Of a DNA stretch of 64,000 nucleotides, positions 1 to 8,947 are shown in pieces (the stretch's first letter is position 1; every line of letters starts with the position of its first letter). A program made the translations under genes and the position numbers. The notes under the pieces were generated by a model, which had not been told where the DNA came from, did no database searches, and saw nothing but the letters and a program-made list of their open reading frames with translations. This stretch comes from Winogradskyella vidalii (GTDB lineage Bacteria > Bacteroidota > Bacteroidia > Flavobacteriales > Flavobacteriaceae): contig NZ_JABFDG010000009.1 of assembly GCF_013403955.1 (NCBI RefSeq), forward strand, positions 1 to 64,000, read 5' to 3'.

Positions 1-17
1 AGAGTAGGTCACCGCCT
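1..17 (+). rRNA. 5S rRNA, 3' end only (partial)
   Basis: The first bases (AGAGTAGGTCACCGCC) match the closing stretch of Bacteroidota 5S rRNA, which usually ends in a GGGAGAGTAGGTC-GCCGCC type sequence. They are followed at once by a T run and then a strong terminator hairpin. The rest of the gene, and presumably a whole 16S-23S-5S operon, would lie to the left of the window. The identification rests on a short recalled motif. Confidence 0.65.
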
Positions 18-24
18 TTTTTTA

Positions 25-58
25 AAAACCCTTACTAGATTACTAGTAAGGGTTTTTT
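25..58 (+). terminator. Rho-independent terminator after 5S rRNA
   Basis: A perfect 14-bp stem (25-38 with 43-56) with a 4-nt loop is followed by a run of T. It closes the rRNA transcript. The A-rich left arm means it could also work on the other strand. Confidence 0.85.
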
Positions 59-130
59 GTGTTTATTAATTTGCTTAATCGGTATACATAACTTTTTTTT
101 ATTATCTTCAATTCCTAGCCATTTATAGGT

Positions 131-2572
131 ATGACAACTGAAAATTTAGAATTAGATTTAGCTTGGAACTTTGTAATTAATACCAATAGAAATATTTTCT
201 TAACGGGAAAAGCAGGTACGGGTAAAACTACATTTTTACATAAATTAAAAAAACTTGGACAAAAAAGAATGGTCATTGTTGCCCCTACTGGTGTAGCCGC
301 TATCAATGCTAAAGGTGTTACCATTCACTCGTTTTTTCAATTGCCATTCGGCCCTATTTTACCTAATGATGAACTAAACAATTCTTCAGGATTTAACAGA
401 AAATTCAGTAAGACCAAGATTAATATTATTAAGTCCTTAGATTTACTTGTTATTGATGAAATAAGTATGGTTAGAGCAGATTTGCTCGATGGTATTGATA
501 AAACATTAAGACGATACAAAAATAGAAATGAAATCTTTGGAGGTGTTCAATTACTTATGATTGGCGATTTGCAACAATTATCACCCGTAATCAAAGATCA
601 AGAATGGCGATTGTTACAACCATTCTATAAAAATGCCTTCTTTTTTAGTAGTATAGCCTATCAAAATTGCAAACCAATTACTATTGAACTCAAACATATT
701 TATAGACAAGAGAATCCTTTATTTATAAATATTTTAAATGAAATTAGAAATAATGATTTAAGTGTCACTTCTGCTAAAGAATTAAATAAACGTTATATAC
801 CCGAGTTTGAACCTAAAGAGGACGAAGGCTATATTTCATTAACTACTCACAATAATAAAGCTCGTCTAACAAATCAAGAAAAGCTTGAAAAATTAAAAGG
901 CACAGAACGTACATATAAAGCTAAAATACAAGGCAAATTTCCCGAACATTCTTACCCAAACAAAGACGAACTTAAATTAAAGGTTGGTGCTCAGGTGATG
1001 TTCATTAAGAATGATAGTTCACCCGAGAAGCGTTACTTTAATGGAAAAATAGGAAAAGTTATTTTACTAGAAAATGATGAAGTAGTTGTACACTGTCCTG
1101 ATGATGATTTCAATATAAATACAAAATTAGAGACCTGGGAAAATATAAAATATACAGTTGATGCTGATACTAAAGCTATTTCTGAAGATAAGATTGGTAG
1201 TTATGCTCAAATTCCATTACGATTAGCTTGGTCTATTACAATACATAAAAGTCAGGGTTTAACTTTTGAAAAAGCAATCATAGATGCACAAGGTGCTTTT
1301 GCCCATGGACAAACTTATGTCGCTTTAAGTCGTTGTAAGTCTTTAGAAGGTTTAGTTTTGAAGAGTAAAATTCAAGCGAATCAAATTATAAGTGACCAAA
1401 ATGTTATAACATTCAATCAAAATGCCGAAGCGAATCAACCTACTGCTTCTATTTTAAATGAAGCAAAACATGATTTTCAATTAGATTTAATTTCAGAAAT
1501 TTTTAATTTTTATAAATTTTTGTATCCTACAAATAGAGTCTTAGATGTTTTTTATAAAAATAGAGGAAGTATTGAAGGAAACGTTGAAACGCCATTACTA
1601 TCAATTAAAGATACTATTACCAATTTACTTAAAGTTAGTAATGGGTTTAAATTACAACTAGAAAACTTAATAGCCCCAGATGAAATACCTGAAGCTGATG
1701 CTGTTGTTCAAAAGCGTTTTAAAAAGGCTTTAGACTATTTTAGTGAGCAAAGCAAACTAACGATAGAAATTGGACTCAAGCAGTTTAATTTTACAACAGA
1801 TAATAAAGCTGTTCAAAAGGATATAGAGAAGCAATTAGATACTTTAGAAGAATTGTTAGAAACTAAACTATCTTATTTTGAAGGTTTAAAAGAAGGATTC
1901 AATACGCGTCTATTCTTAACTTTAAGAGCAAAGTCGGTGTTCTTAGCAAAAGATAAACCTAAAAAAACACGTCAGTCTGTTGTGGACGGAACAACTAATG
2001 TAGAATTATTTGAGTTATTACGAGAACTTAGAAACGATATCGCCAATAGAGAAGATTTAATACATTATCAAATTTTCAATCAAAAGTCACTCTATGCGAT
2101 GTGTGAAACTTTACCAAGTACGATTAATGAATTATTAGAAATTCATGGTATGGGTAAAACAAGAGTGAAAAAATATGGCAATGAGATTTTACAAGTTATT
2201 AAAACGTATTGCGATGAGAATGATATTGAATTTTCAAATGAAGTTTCGGTATTTGAAAATCCAAAACCGAAAAAAAGAAAAGTTGATACAAAAAAAATAT
2301 CTTTAGACTTATTTCAAGCCGGAAAATCGATAGATCAAATTGCCTTAGAACGCGAATTAAACTCTAATACTATATTTGGACATCTGGCTAATTTTATTTC
2401 ATCTGGCGAAGTAAAAATTACGGATTTAATGTCTATGAGCAATTATTCGGAGTTAAAGAAAATTATTCCAACTAAAACTTTTGAAAATCTATCCGATTTA
2501 AAACATCAGTTAGATGATAAATACCCCTACAGTGAAATTAAATTGGTTCTACAAGAATTATCATCAAATTAA
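131..2572 (+). CDS. Pif1/RecD-like DNA helicase with HRDC and helix-turn-helix domains
   Basis: An 813-residue SF1 helicase. The N-terminal ATPase carries Walker A GKAGTGKT at residues 26-33, Walker B VIDEISMV at about 107-114, GDLQQLSPV at 145-153, and a C-terminal helicase motif with YVALSRC near residue 395, as in Pif1/RRM3-type enzymes. An HRDC-like segment follows at about 625-700 (LLEIHGMGKTRVKKYG, a helix-hairpin-helix-like turn). The last ~90 residues (LFQAGKSIDQIALERELN) look like the HTH_40 domain often found at the end of Bacteroidota RecQ/Pif1-type helicases. It probably unwinds structured DNA during repair or replication. It stands alone, downstream of the rRNA terminator. The start is the first ATG, and the length suits the multidomain family. 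Confidence 0.9.
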   Translation: MTTENLELDLAWNFVINTNRNIFLTGKAGTGKTTFLHKLKKLGQKRMVIVAPTGVAAINAKGVTIHSFFQLPFGPILPNDELNNSSGFNRKFSKTKINIIKSLDLLVIDEISMVRADLLDGIDKTLRRYKNRNEIFGGVQLLMIGDLQQLSPVIKDQEWRLLQPFYKNAFFFSSIAYQNCKPITIELKHIYRQENPLFINILNEIRNNDLSVTSAKELNKRYIPEFEPKEDEGYISLTTHNNKARLTNQEKLEKLKGTERTYKAKIQGKFPEHSYPNKDELKLKVGAQVMFIKNDSSPEKRYFNGKIGKVILLENDEVVVHCPDDDFNINTKLETWENIKYTVDADTKAISEDKIGSYAQIPLRLAWSITIHKSQGLTFEKAIIDAQGAFAHGQTYVALSRCKSLEGLVLKSKIQANQIISDQNVITFNQNAEANQPTASILNEAKHDFQLDLISEIFNFYKFLYPTNRVLDVFYKNRGSIEGNVETPLLSIKDTITNLLKVSNGFKLQLENLIAPDEIPEADAVVQKRFKKALDYFSEQSKLTIEIGLKQFNFTTDNKAVQKDIEKQLDTLEELLETKLSYFEGLKEGFNTRLFLTLRAKSVFLAKDKPKKTRQSVVDGTTNVELFELLRELRNDIANREDLIHYQIFNQKSLYAMCETLPSTINELLEIHGMGKTRVKKYGNEILQVIKTYCDENDIEFSNEVSVFENPKPKKRKVDTKKISLDLFQAGKSIDQIALERELNSNTIFGHLANFISSGEVKITDLMSMSNYSELKKIIPTKTFENLSDLKHQLDDKYPYSEIKLVLQELSSN

Positions 2573-2610
2573 AAAAGCTTCAAAATTAAAATTAATCTTG
2601 AAGCCTTTTT
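2571..2610. terminator. Bidirectional terminator between convergent genes
   Basis: AAAAAAGCTTCAA (2571-2583) pairs with TTGAAGCCTTTTT (2598-2610), with one G-T pair. An A run on one side and a T run on the other let it end both the helicase transcript (+) and the acyl-CoA dehydrogenase transcript (-). Confidence 0.75.
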
Positions 2611-2629
2611 ACTTAATTAAATATTATGT

Positions 2630-3772
2630 TTATTCTCTAGTAATTCCTCTAGAAATCACAATTTTCTGAATTTCTGAAGTGCCTTCATAAATCTGGGTAA
2701 TTTTAGCATCACGCATTAAACGCTCTACATGGTATTCTTTAACAAAACCATTTCCTCCGTGTATCTGTACAGCTTCAACAGTATGTTCCATAGCAACCTT
2801 ACTCGCATACAGTTTTGCCATGGCGCTACTCATATCGTAATTGTTACCTTGGTCTTTATCCCAAGCAGCGCGCATTACTAACATTCTAGCCGCTTCAATC
2901 TCAGTGTGCATATCTGCTAATTTAAAAGCAATAGCTTGGTGATTGCATATTTCAGTTCCAAAAGCTTTACGTTCTTTAGAATATTTTAAGGCTAATTCAT
3001 AAGCACCAGCTGCGATACCTAAAGCTTGTGCAGCAATACCAATTCGCCCACCAGAGAGTGTTTTCATTGCAAAACGAAACCCAAATCCATCATCACCAAT
3101 TCTATTTTCTTTAGGGACTTTTACGTCATTAAACTGAAGGGTATGTGTATCACTCCCTCTAATGCCTAATTTGTCTTCTTTAGGGCCGATATCAAAACCA
3201 GGCATTCCTTTTTCAACAATAAAGGCATTAATTCCGTGAGAGCCTTTATGTTTATCCGTTTGTGCAATAACTAAATAAACCTCTGCACGTCCTCCATTAG
3301 TAATCCAATTTTTAGTACCATTTAAAATATAATGGTCGCCTTTATCTATAGCAGTTGTTTTTTGAGAAGTAGCATCACTACCAGCTTCTGGCTCACTTAA
3401 GCAAAAAGCACCGATACATTCACCTGTCGCTAATTTAGTTAAGTATTTTTCTTTTTGAGCTTCATTTCCATAAGCCTCTAAACCATAGCAAACTAATGAG
3501 TTATTTACAGAAACCATGACAGAAGCTGAAGCATCAACTTTAGAAAGCTCTTCCATAATAAGCACATAAGAAATGGCATCCATACCACTTCCGCCATACT
3601 TTGGGTCTACCATAATCCCTAAAAATCCAAGCTCACCCATTTTGCGAACTAAGCTTTCTGGAAAACTTTGGGCATTATCACGTTCTATAACACCAGGAAG
3701 CAATTCGGTTTGAGCAAAATCTCTTGCAGCATCACGAATCATTAAATGCTCTTCTGTTAAATTAAAGTCCAT
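2630..3772 (-). CDS. Acyl-CoA dehydrogenase (short-chain/glutaryl type)
   Basis: At 380 residues this is the standard length of the flavoprotein acyl-CoA dehydrogenases, which make the alpha-beta double bond of an acyl-CoA in fatty-acid or amino-acid breakdown. Visible marks are the FAD/substrate segment CLSEPEAGSD, the WITNGG block, and the C-terminal QIYEGTSEIQ motif, in which E363 would be the catalytic base as in SCAD/MCAD. The chain length of the substrate cannot be read from the sequence. It is a single gene with its own promoter, divergent from anmK and cytoplasmic (no signal peptide). Confidence 0.93.
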   Translation of the reverse strand: MDFNLTEEHLMIRDAARDFAQTELLPGVIERDNAQSFPESLVRKMGELGFLGIMVDPKYGGSGMDAISYVLIMEELSKVDASASVMVSVNNSLVCYGLEAYGNEAQKEKYLTKLATGECIGAFCLSEPEAGSDATSQKTTAIDKGDHYILNGTKNWITNGGRAEVYLVIAQTDKHKGSHGINAFIVEKGMPGFDIGPKEDKLGIRGSDTHTLQFNDVKVPKENRIGDDGFGFRFAMKTLSGGRIGIAAQALGIAAGAYELALKYSKERKAFGTEICNHQAIAFKLADMHTEIEAARMLVMRAAWDKDQGNNYDMSSAMAKLYASKVAMEHTVEAVQIHGGNGFVKEYHVERLMRDAKITQIYEGTSEIQKIVISRGITRE

Positions 3773-3811
3773 AAATTATATAATTATTATTGATTTCTTA
3801 AAAATTTGAAG

Positions 3812-3819
3812 CAAAGATA
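3812..3819 (-). promoter_or_regulatory. Promoter -7 box for the acyl-CoA dehydrogenase gene
   Basis: Read on the minus strand this is TATCTTTG, an exact match to the Bacteroidota -7 consensus TAnnTTTG, about 40 nt before the start codon. No clear TTG -33 box was seen at the usual spacing. Confidence 0.55.
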
Positions 3820-3865
3820 AATTATTATTGTGTTATTTTCGAAAAGTAATATTATTTTTACTAAT

Positions 3866-4939
3866 ATGATAAAATCTAGCTACAAGATTCTTGCATTAAT
3901 GTCTGGAACATCCTTAGATGGTATTGATATAATTTATGTCAGTTTTACTTTTCATAAAGGATGGAAATTTAAAATTCACAATGCAGAAACGATACCCTAT
4001 TCTGCTGAGTGGAAATCTAAATTGCGTCAATTGGTAACATTCCCAATGGAGGAGTTACAGGCCATTGATTTAAAATATTCAGAGCATCTAGCCACTTCAA
4101 TTTCTGATTTTATAAATAAATACACTATTAAAGACATCGATTTTATTGCTTCACATGGTCATACAGCATTGCATCAGCCAGAACGTGGATTAACCTATCA
4201 GATAGGGAATCATCAAATTTTAGCAGATAAATTAAATCGTAAAATTATTTGCGATTTTAGAGTTCAGGATGTGAAACTTGGTGGGCAAGGTGCGCCTTTA
4301 GTACCTATTGGGGATCGACTACTATTTAACCCCTTTTACTATTGTCTTAATTTAGGAGGCTTTGCAAATATTTCATACGAATTAAATGAAGAACGAATTG
4401 CCTTCGATATTTGTCCTATTAATATTGTATTGAATCATTATGTTTCTAAATTAAATCTAGATTATGATAATAAAGGACAGATTGCGTCAACAGGTACTAT
4501 TAATAAAGATTTATTAGACCAACTTAATGCCCTCCCTTTTTATAAAGAGCAACCGCCAAAATCTTTAGGTTTAGAATGGGTAGAATTACATATTTATCCT
4601 TTGCTTGAATCTTATCAACTTCAAACAGAAGACCTTTTAAGAACCTACGTAGAGCATGTTGCTATTCAAATTTCAAAGATTGTAACAAGAAAAGATACGC
4701 AAGTTTTAGTTACGGGTGGAGGTGTTTACAACGATTTTTTAATGCGACGGATTGCTTATTTTTCTACCTCAGAAATAACAATACCAGATGATGAAATTGT
4801 AGAATATAAAGAGGCCTTAATTTTTGGATTACTTGGTGTACTTAAAGACAGAAACGAGGTAAATTGTTTACGAAGTGTTACAGGTGCAAATAAAAATCAT
4901 TCTTCAGGTAAAATATTAAATCCTAAAAAAAGAAATTAA
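3866..4939 (+). CDS. anmK: Anhydro-N-acetylmuramic acid kinase
   Basis: AnmK opens and phosphorylates 1,6-anhydro-MurNAc, giving MurNAc-6-P in cell-wall recycling. The sequence shows the ATP-binding LALMSGTSLDGID segment at the N-terminus, SHGHTALHQP, the catalytic-region CDFRVQDVKLGGQGAP, LNLGGFANIS, and a C-terminal VTGGGVYNDFLMRRI loop. I chose the ATG at 3866 (357 residues), because the family begins just before the MSGTS motif. The 12 extra residues from the upstream ATG at 3830 are unlike the family. It is transcribed alone; a TTG-started dehydrogenase follows after about 58 bp. Confidence 0.92.
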   Translation: MIKSSYKILALMSGTSLDGIDIIYVSFTFHKGWKFKIHNAETIPYSAEWKSKLRQLVTFPMEELQAIDLKYSEHLATSISDFINKYTIKDIDFIASHGHTALHQPERGLTYQIGNHQILADKLNRKIICDFRVQDVKLGGQGAPLVPIGDRLLFNPFYYCLNLGGFANISYELNEERIAFDICPINIVLNHYVSKLNLDYDNKGQIASTGTINKDLLDQLNALPFYKEQPPKSLGLEWVELHIYPLLESYQLQTEDLLRTYVEHVAIQISKIVTRKDTQVLVTGGGVYNDFLMRRIAYFSTSEITIPDDEIVEYKEALIFGLLGVLKDRNEVNCLRSVTGANKNHSSGKILNPKKRN

Positions 4940-4964
4940 TTAACATTTCGCTTCGATAGTTTTT

Positions 4965-4972
4965 TATATTTG
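4965..4972 (+). promoter_or_regulatory. Promoter -7 box for the Glu/Leu/Phe/Val dehydrogenase
   Basis: TATATTTG matches TAnnTTTG exactly and sits 26 nt upstream of the TTG start codon at 4998. Its position supports that unusual start, because no ATG lies between the promoter and 4998 in this frame. Confidence 0.6.
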
Positions 4973-4997
4973 TTACGCAAATTTAAACCTATAGAAA

Positions 4998-6227
4998 TTG
5001 ATAAAAGATTTACTTCAGAAGTACGAAAACAAGACTCCAGAAATTGTATTTCATTGGAACGATTCCGAAACGGATGCAGAAGGTTGGACCGTAATAAACT
5101 CACTACGAGGAGGCGCCGCAGGTGGAGGAACGCGTATGAGAGTTGGATTAGACAAAAACGAAGTTTTGTCACTTGCCAAAACCATGGAGGTTAAATTTAC
5201 AGTTTCAGGACCAGCCATAGGAGGTGCTAAATCCGGTATCAATTTCGACCCGCAAGATCCAAGAAAAGAAGGCGTTTTAGAACGTTGGTTTAAAGCCGTG
5301 TCACCATTATTGAAAAGTTATTATGGTACCGGAGGCGATTTAAATGTTGATGAATTTCATGAAGTGATTCCTTTCACAGAACAAAGTGGTGTTTGGCATC
5401 CCCAAGAAGGCGTTTTTGAAGGTCACTTTAAACCAACGCCTGCAGACAAAATAAATAGAATTGGCCAGTTAAGACACGGCGTTATTAAGGTCATAGAGAA
5501 TCCAAAATATTCGCCTAATGTAGGTCGAAAATTTATGGTTGCAGACATGATAACAGGTTATGGTGTTGCTATAGCTGCAAAGCATTTTTATGATTTAAAA
5601 GATGATACCATTACAGGGAAACGTGTTGTTGTTCAAGGTTTCGGGAACGTCGGTGCAGCAGCAGCTTTTTACTTTGCTCAAATGGGCGCTAAGGTCGTCG
5701 GAATTATAGATAGAGTAGGCGGGTTAATAAAAGCAGAAGGTTTTTCTTTTGAAGAAATAACAGACTTATATCTTAATAAAAATGGAAACACATTAGTCGC
5801 CGATAATCTTATTCCTTTTGATGAGATTAATAAAAAAATATGGTCGCTTGAAACCGAAATATTTGCGCCATGTGCAGCATCGCGATTGGTGAAACAAGAT
5901 CAAATTGATCAGTTAATTTCAACAGGTTTAGAAGTGATTTCTTGTGGTGCCAATGTTCCTTTTGCAGATAAAGAAATATTTTTTGGTTCGATCATGGAGC
6001 AAACCGATCAAAAGGTGAGTTTAATTCCAGATTTTATATCTAACTGTGGTATGGCAAGAGTTTTTGCCTATTTCATGGAACGCAAGGTGCAGATGACTGA
6101 TGAGGCTATTTTTAACGATACCTCTAATGTTATAAAATCAGCGTTAGAAGAAGTACATAAAAATAATCCAACAAAAACAGGAGTTAGCGAAACGGCTTTT
6201 GAAATAGCCTTAAGACAACTGATATAA
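4998..6227 (+). CDS. Glu/Leu/Phe/Val family amino-acid dehydrogenase (TTG start)
   Basis: A 409-residue NAD(P)-dependent oxidative deaminase. The substrate-binding GGAKSGINFDP segment holds the likely catalytic lysine. A Rossmann nucleotide-binding motif VVQGFGNVGAAAAF starts near residue 213. The C-terminal part has a family-like SCGANVPF block. The start is TTG, with no in-frame ATG before the conserved region. Whether it uses glutamate, leucine or another amino acid cannot be settled here; the length and sequence resemble the enzymes generally annotated as Glu/Leu/Phe/Val dehydrogenase in flavobacteria. nhaD starts only 6 nt later, so the two are probably cotranscribed. Confidence 0.88.
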   Translation: MIKDLLQKYENKTPEIVFHWNDSETDAEGWTVINSLRGGAAGGGTRMRVGLDKNEVLSLAKTMEVKFTVSGPAIGGAKSGINFDPQDPRKEGVLERWFKAVSPLLKSYYGTGGDLNVDEFHEVIPFTEQSGVWHPQEGVFEGHFKPTPADKINRIGQLRHGVIKVIENPKYSPNVGRKFMVADMITGYGVAIAAKHFYDLKDDTITGKRVVVQGFGNVGAAAAFYFAQMGAKVVGIIDRVGGLIKAEGFSFEEITDLYLNKNGNTLVADNLIPFDEINKKIWSLETEIFAPCAASRLVKQDQIDQLISTGLEVISCGANVPFADKEIFFGSIMEQTDQKVSLIPDFISNCGMARVFAYFMERKVQMTDEAIFNDTSNVIKSALEEVHKNNPTKTGVSETAFEIALRQLI

Positions 6228-6233
6228 CCTACA

Positions 6234-7661
6234 ATGGAAACTATAATAATCCTTGTTTTTGTATTTGGCTATTTAGCCATCACATTAGAACACAATATTA
6301 AAATAGATAAATTAATTCCTGCATTAGTCATGATGGCATTATGTTGGGCTTTAATTTCTCTAGGGCTAGGAAGCTTTACCCAATGGTTCGATTCTGCCAA
6401 TCACGGTTTAATTGAAGGATATGCTTCCTTAGGTATTGAAGATAAATTAAATGAAGCAGGCGAAGTTATAGTGCATGGAAGAATGCATTTAATGGAAGAA
6501 ACGCTACTTCATCATTTAGGTAAAACAGCTGAAATTTTAGTGTTCTTATTAGGGGCAATGACAATAGTTGAAATCATTGATTATTTTGATGGCTTTTCTA
6601 CTATAAAAAATGCGGTGAAATTTAATAGCAGAAAAAAGCTGCTTTGGCTATTTTCAATTTTAGCATTTGTACTATCAGCAATTATAGATAACTTAACAGC
6701 TACCATTGTTTTAATATCAATTCTTCAAAAAATTGTCAAAGATAGAGACATAAGGATTTGGTATGCTGGTTTAATTATTATTGCAGCAAATGCAGGTGGT
6801 GCTTGGTCTCCCATAGGTGATGTTACAACAACTATGTTATGGATTGGCGACAAAGTAACCTCAGGTAAACTGTTTTTATATTTGTTTATTCCTTCATTAC
6901 TATGTATGACCGTTCCAACATTTATAGCTTCTTTATTACCTCCTTTTAAAGGAGACTTAGAGCTAAAAGCATCAGATGATAAGCCTAAAAACAAATACAG
7001 TTCTACTATGTTATTTCTAGGACTTGGCGCTATTGTTTTTGTGCCAGTATTTAAAATAATGACTCATTTACCGCCTTACGTTGGTATGATGCTTTCATTA
7101 GGTGTGGTCGCCATTTTTGCTGAAGTGTATAGTAATTCTAAATTTGCAATAACCGAAGTATTAACAGATGAACATGCAGCGCACGCAAGTCATAGTCCTG
7201 TTCATTATTCGTTATCTAAGATTGAGTTGCCGAGTATATTGTTTTTCCTAGGTATATTAATGGCGGTTGGCGCTTTAGAATCTTTAGGGATATTATATGG
7301 ATTCGCAGGCTCGTTACAGGATGCTATGCCAATGTTAGGAACAGAGTTTCAACATGAGGGCGTATCAGATTTAGTCGTGTTGCTTTTAGGAGCAGGATCG
7401 GCAGTTATAGATAACGTTCCATTAGTAGCGGCGAGTTTAGGCATGTTTTCTGAGCCATTAGATAATGAGTTATGGCATTTTATTGCATATTCTGCAGGAA
7501 CAGGTGGTAGTATGTTAATCATAGGATCAGCAGCAGGTGTGGTTGCCATGGGAATGGAAAAAATAGATTTCTTTTGGTATCTAAAGAAGATATCATGGCT
7601 AGCATTTGTAGGTTTTATTGCTGGTGCAGCCGCATTTATGGTCACTAGATCGCTTTTTTAA
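6234..7661 (+). CDS. nhaD: NhaD-type Na+/H+ antiporter
   Basis: A 475-residue inner-membrane protein with about 12 hydrophobic segments. The pore-region motifs resemble the NhaD/ArsB ion-transporter superfamily: SAIIDNLTATIVL (about residues 148-160), ANAGGAWSPIGDVTTTMLWI, and AGSAVIDNVPLVAA near residue 390. It would exchange Na+ (or Li+) for protons, which suits a marine habitat. A hydrophilic loop rich in histidine (DEHAAHASHSPVHY) lies between membrane segments. It shares a short gap with the upstream dehydrogenase and is followed by the ExbB/ExbD/TonB genes. Confidence 0.9.
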   Translation: METIIILVFVFGYLAITLEHNIKIDKLIPALVMMALCWALISLGLGSFTQWFDSANHGLIEGYASLGIEDKLNEAGEVIVHGRMHLMEETLLHHLGKTAEILVFLLGAMTIVEIIDYFDGFSTIKNAVKFNSRKKLLWLFSILAFVLSAIIDNLTATIVLISILQKIVKDRDIRIWYAGLIIIAANAGGAWSPIGDVTTTMLWIGDKVTSGKLFLYLFIPSLLCMTVPTFIASLLPPFKGDLELKASDDKPKNKYSSTMLFLGLGAIVFVPVFKIMTHLPPYVGMMLSLGVVAIFAEVYSNSKFAITEVLTDEHAAHASHSPVHYSLSKIELPSILFFLGILMAVGALESLGILYGFAGSLQDAMPMLGTEFQHEGVSDLVVLLLGAGSAVIDNVPLVAASLGMFSEPLDNELWHFIAYSAGTGGSMLIIGSAAGVVAMGMEKIDFFWYLKKISWLAFVGFIAGAAAFMVTRSLF

Positions 7662-7739
7662 TATTGAAACATAATAATTATACTTAAGCCAAAAACTTAA
7701 CGTTATAACAAGAAGAACTTAAAAAATAAATATTTTAGC

Positions 7740-8435
7740 ATGATATCATTAAGTACTATTCAAGATGAAGTAGAAGTTTTAACTGAGGGAGAACCAGTTG
7801 AAAAAACGCTCTCAATTATTGAATTAATTTCAAGTGGAGGCACTTCAGGCCAGGTCATTATCCTAGTCTTATTTTTACTGCTAGTTGCAGCTATATATAT
7901 TTATTTTGAACGCATTTTTGCTATTAAAGCAGCTTCTAAAGTCGATTCAAATTTTATGAATCAGATTAAAGATCATGTGAGTAATGGTAAAATCGATTCA
8001 GCACAAATGTTATGTGCGCAACAAAATTCACCGGTTTCAAGATTAATTGCTAAGGGACTAACTAGAATAGGAAAGCCTTTAGAGGATATTAATACGGCTA
8101 TTGAAAATGCTGGGCGATTAGAAGTTTATAACCTTGAAAAAAACTTTAGTGTGTTAGCAACCATATCTGGTGTGGCACCAATGATTGGGTTTTTAGGAAC
8201 TGTAGTTGGAATGATTATTTCAATTTTTGAACTTGCCAATGCAGGAGGTACTATTCAAATGGATGTTTTAGCTAGTGGATTATATACGGCTATGACAACC
8301 ACTGTTGGTGGACTTATAGTAGGTATTATTGCTTACGTTGCGTATAACCATGTTGTTGGTAAAACAAATAAAGTTGTTTACCAAATGGAGGCCAATTCTA
8401 TTGAATTTTTAGATCACTTAAACGAACCAATTTAA
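7740..8435 (+). CDS. exbB: MotA/TolQ/ExbB family proton channel protein
   Basis: A 231-residue protein with three membrane segments: one near residues 38-58 and a pair near 140-165 and 180-205. The last two hold the family signature (ATISGVAPMIGFLGTVVGMI and TTTVGGLIVGIIAY). With ExbD it forms the proton-driven motor that energises TonB at the outer membrane. The ExbD gene follows after 3 nt and a TonB-like gene comes next, so this is an Exb-Ton operon and not a flagellar Mot pair. Confidence 0.9.
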   Translation: MISLSTIQDEVEVLTEGEPVEKTLSIIELISSGGTSGQVIILVLFLLLVAAIYIYFERIFAIKAASKVDSNFMNQIKDHVSNGKIDSAQMLCAQQNSPVSRLIAKGLTRIGKPLEDINTAIENAGRLEVYNLEKNFSVLATISGVAPMIGFLGTVVGMIISIFELANAGGTIQMDVLASGLYTAMTTTVGGLIVGIIAYVAYNHVVGKTNKVVYQMEANSIEFLDHLNEPI

Positions 8436-8438
8436 TTT

Positions 8439-8831
8439 ATGAACATCAGAGGAAGAAATAAAGTAACACCAGAATTCAATTTCGCGTCTATGACCGATAT
8501 TGTATTCTTGTTATTAATCTTTTTTATGATAGCATCTACTTTGGTTAGTACAAATGCTATTGATATTATTTTGCCAAAAGCAAGTGGTAAGACAGAGAAT
8601 AAGAAGTCTACTGCAGTGAGCATTAAAAAAGATTTAACTTATTATATCGATCAGAATCGTGTAGGTGAAAGTGTTTTAGAAACACAATTATTATCGATTC
8701 TCTCGGGTCAAGAATCACCAACAATTGTTTTACGAGCAGAAAAATCTGTTCCTGTAGAAAATGTGGTAAAAGTCATGGATATCGCTAATAGAAATAAATT
8801 TAAAGTCATATTAGCGGTGCAACCTAATTAA
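8439..8831 (+). CDS. exbD: ExbD/TolR family biopolymer transport protein
   Basis: 130 residues with a single N-terminal membrane anchor (IVFLLLIFFMIASTLV) preceded by FASMTDIVF; the Asp there is the expected proton-carrying residue of ExbD/TolR. The periplasmic remainder contains the ILRAEKSVP-like stretch typical of the family. It partners the ExbB homologue upstream, with which it is almost certainly co-translated. Confidence 0.9.
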   Translation: MNIRGRNKVTPEFNFASMTDIVFLLLIFFMIASTLVSTNAIDIILPKASGKTENKKSTAVSIKKDLTYYIDQNRVGESVLETQLLSILSGQESPTIVLRAEKSVPVENVVKVMDIANRNKFKVILAVQPN

Positions 8832-8838
8832 ATGGTAT

Positions 8839-8846
8839 TATTTTTG
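8839..8846 (+). promoter_or_regulatory. Possible internal promoter -7 box before the TonB gene
   Basis: TATTTTTG matches TAnnTTTG within the 116-nt gap between exbD and the TonB gene. If used, it gives a leader of about 98 nt, which contains one AACCTG and two CAGGTTT copies able to pair. No -33 box was found, so this is weak. Confidence 0.3.
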
Positions 8847-8947
8847 AGTAATTACAATGACTTAACCTGACCTTGAAGCTTTCTAAAATCTGAGCAGGTT
8901 TAGTTAATTGCAAATAAAACTTAACAGGTTTAATATATAATAATAAA

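Noticed and set aside
3830..3865. Upstream ATG of anmK
   Set aside because: The extra 12 residues are not family-like and leave little room for a leader after the divergent promoter.
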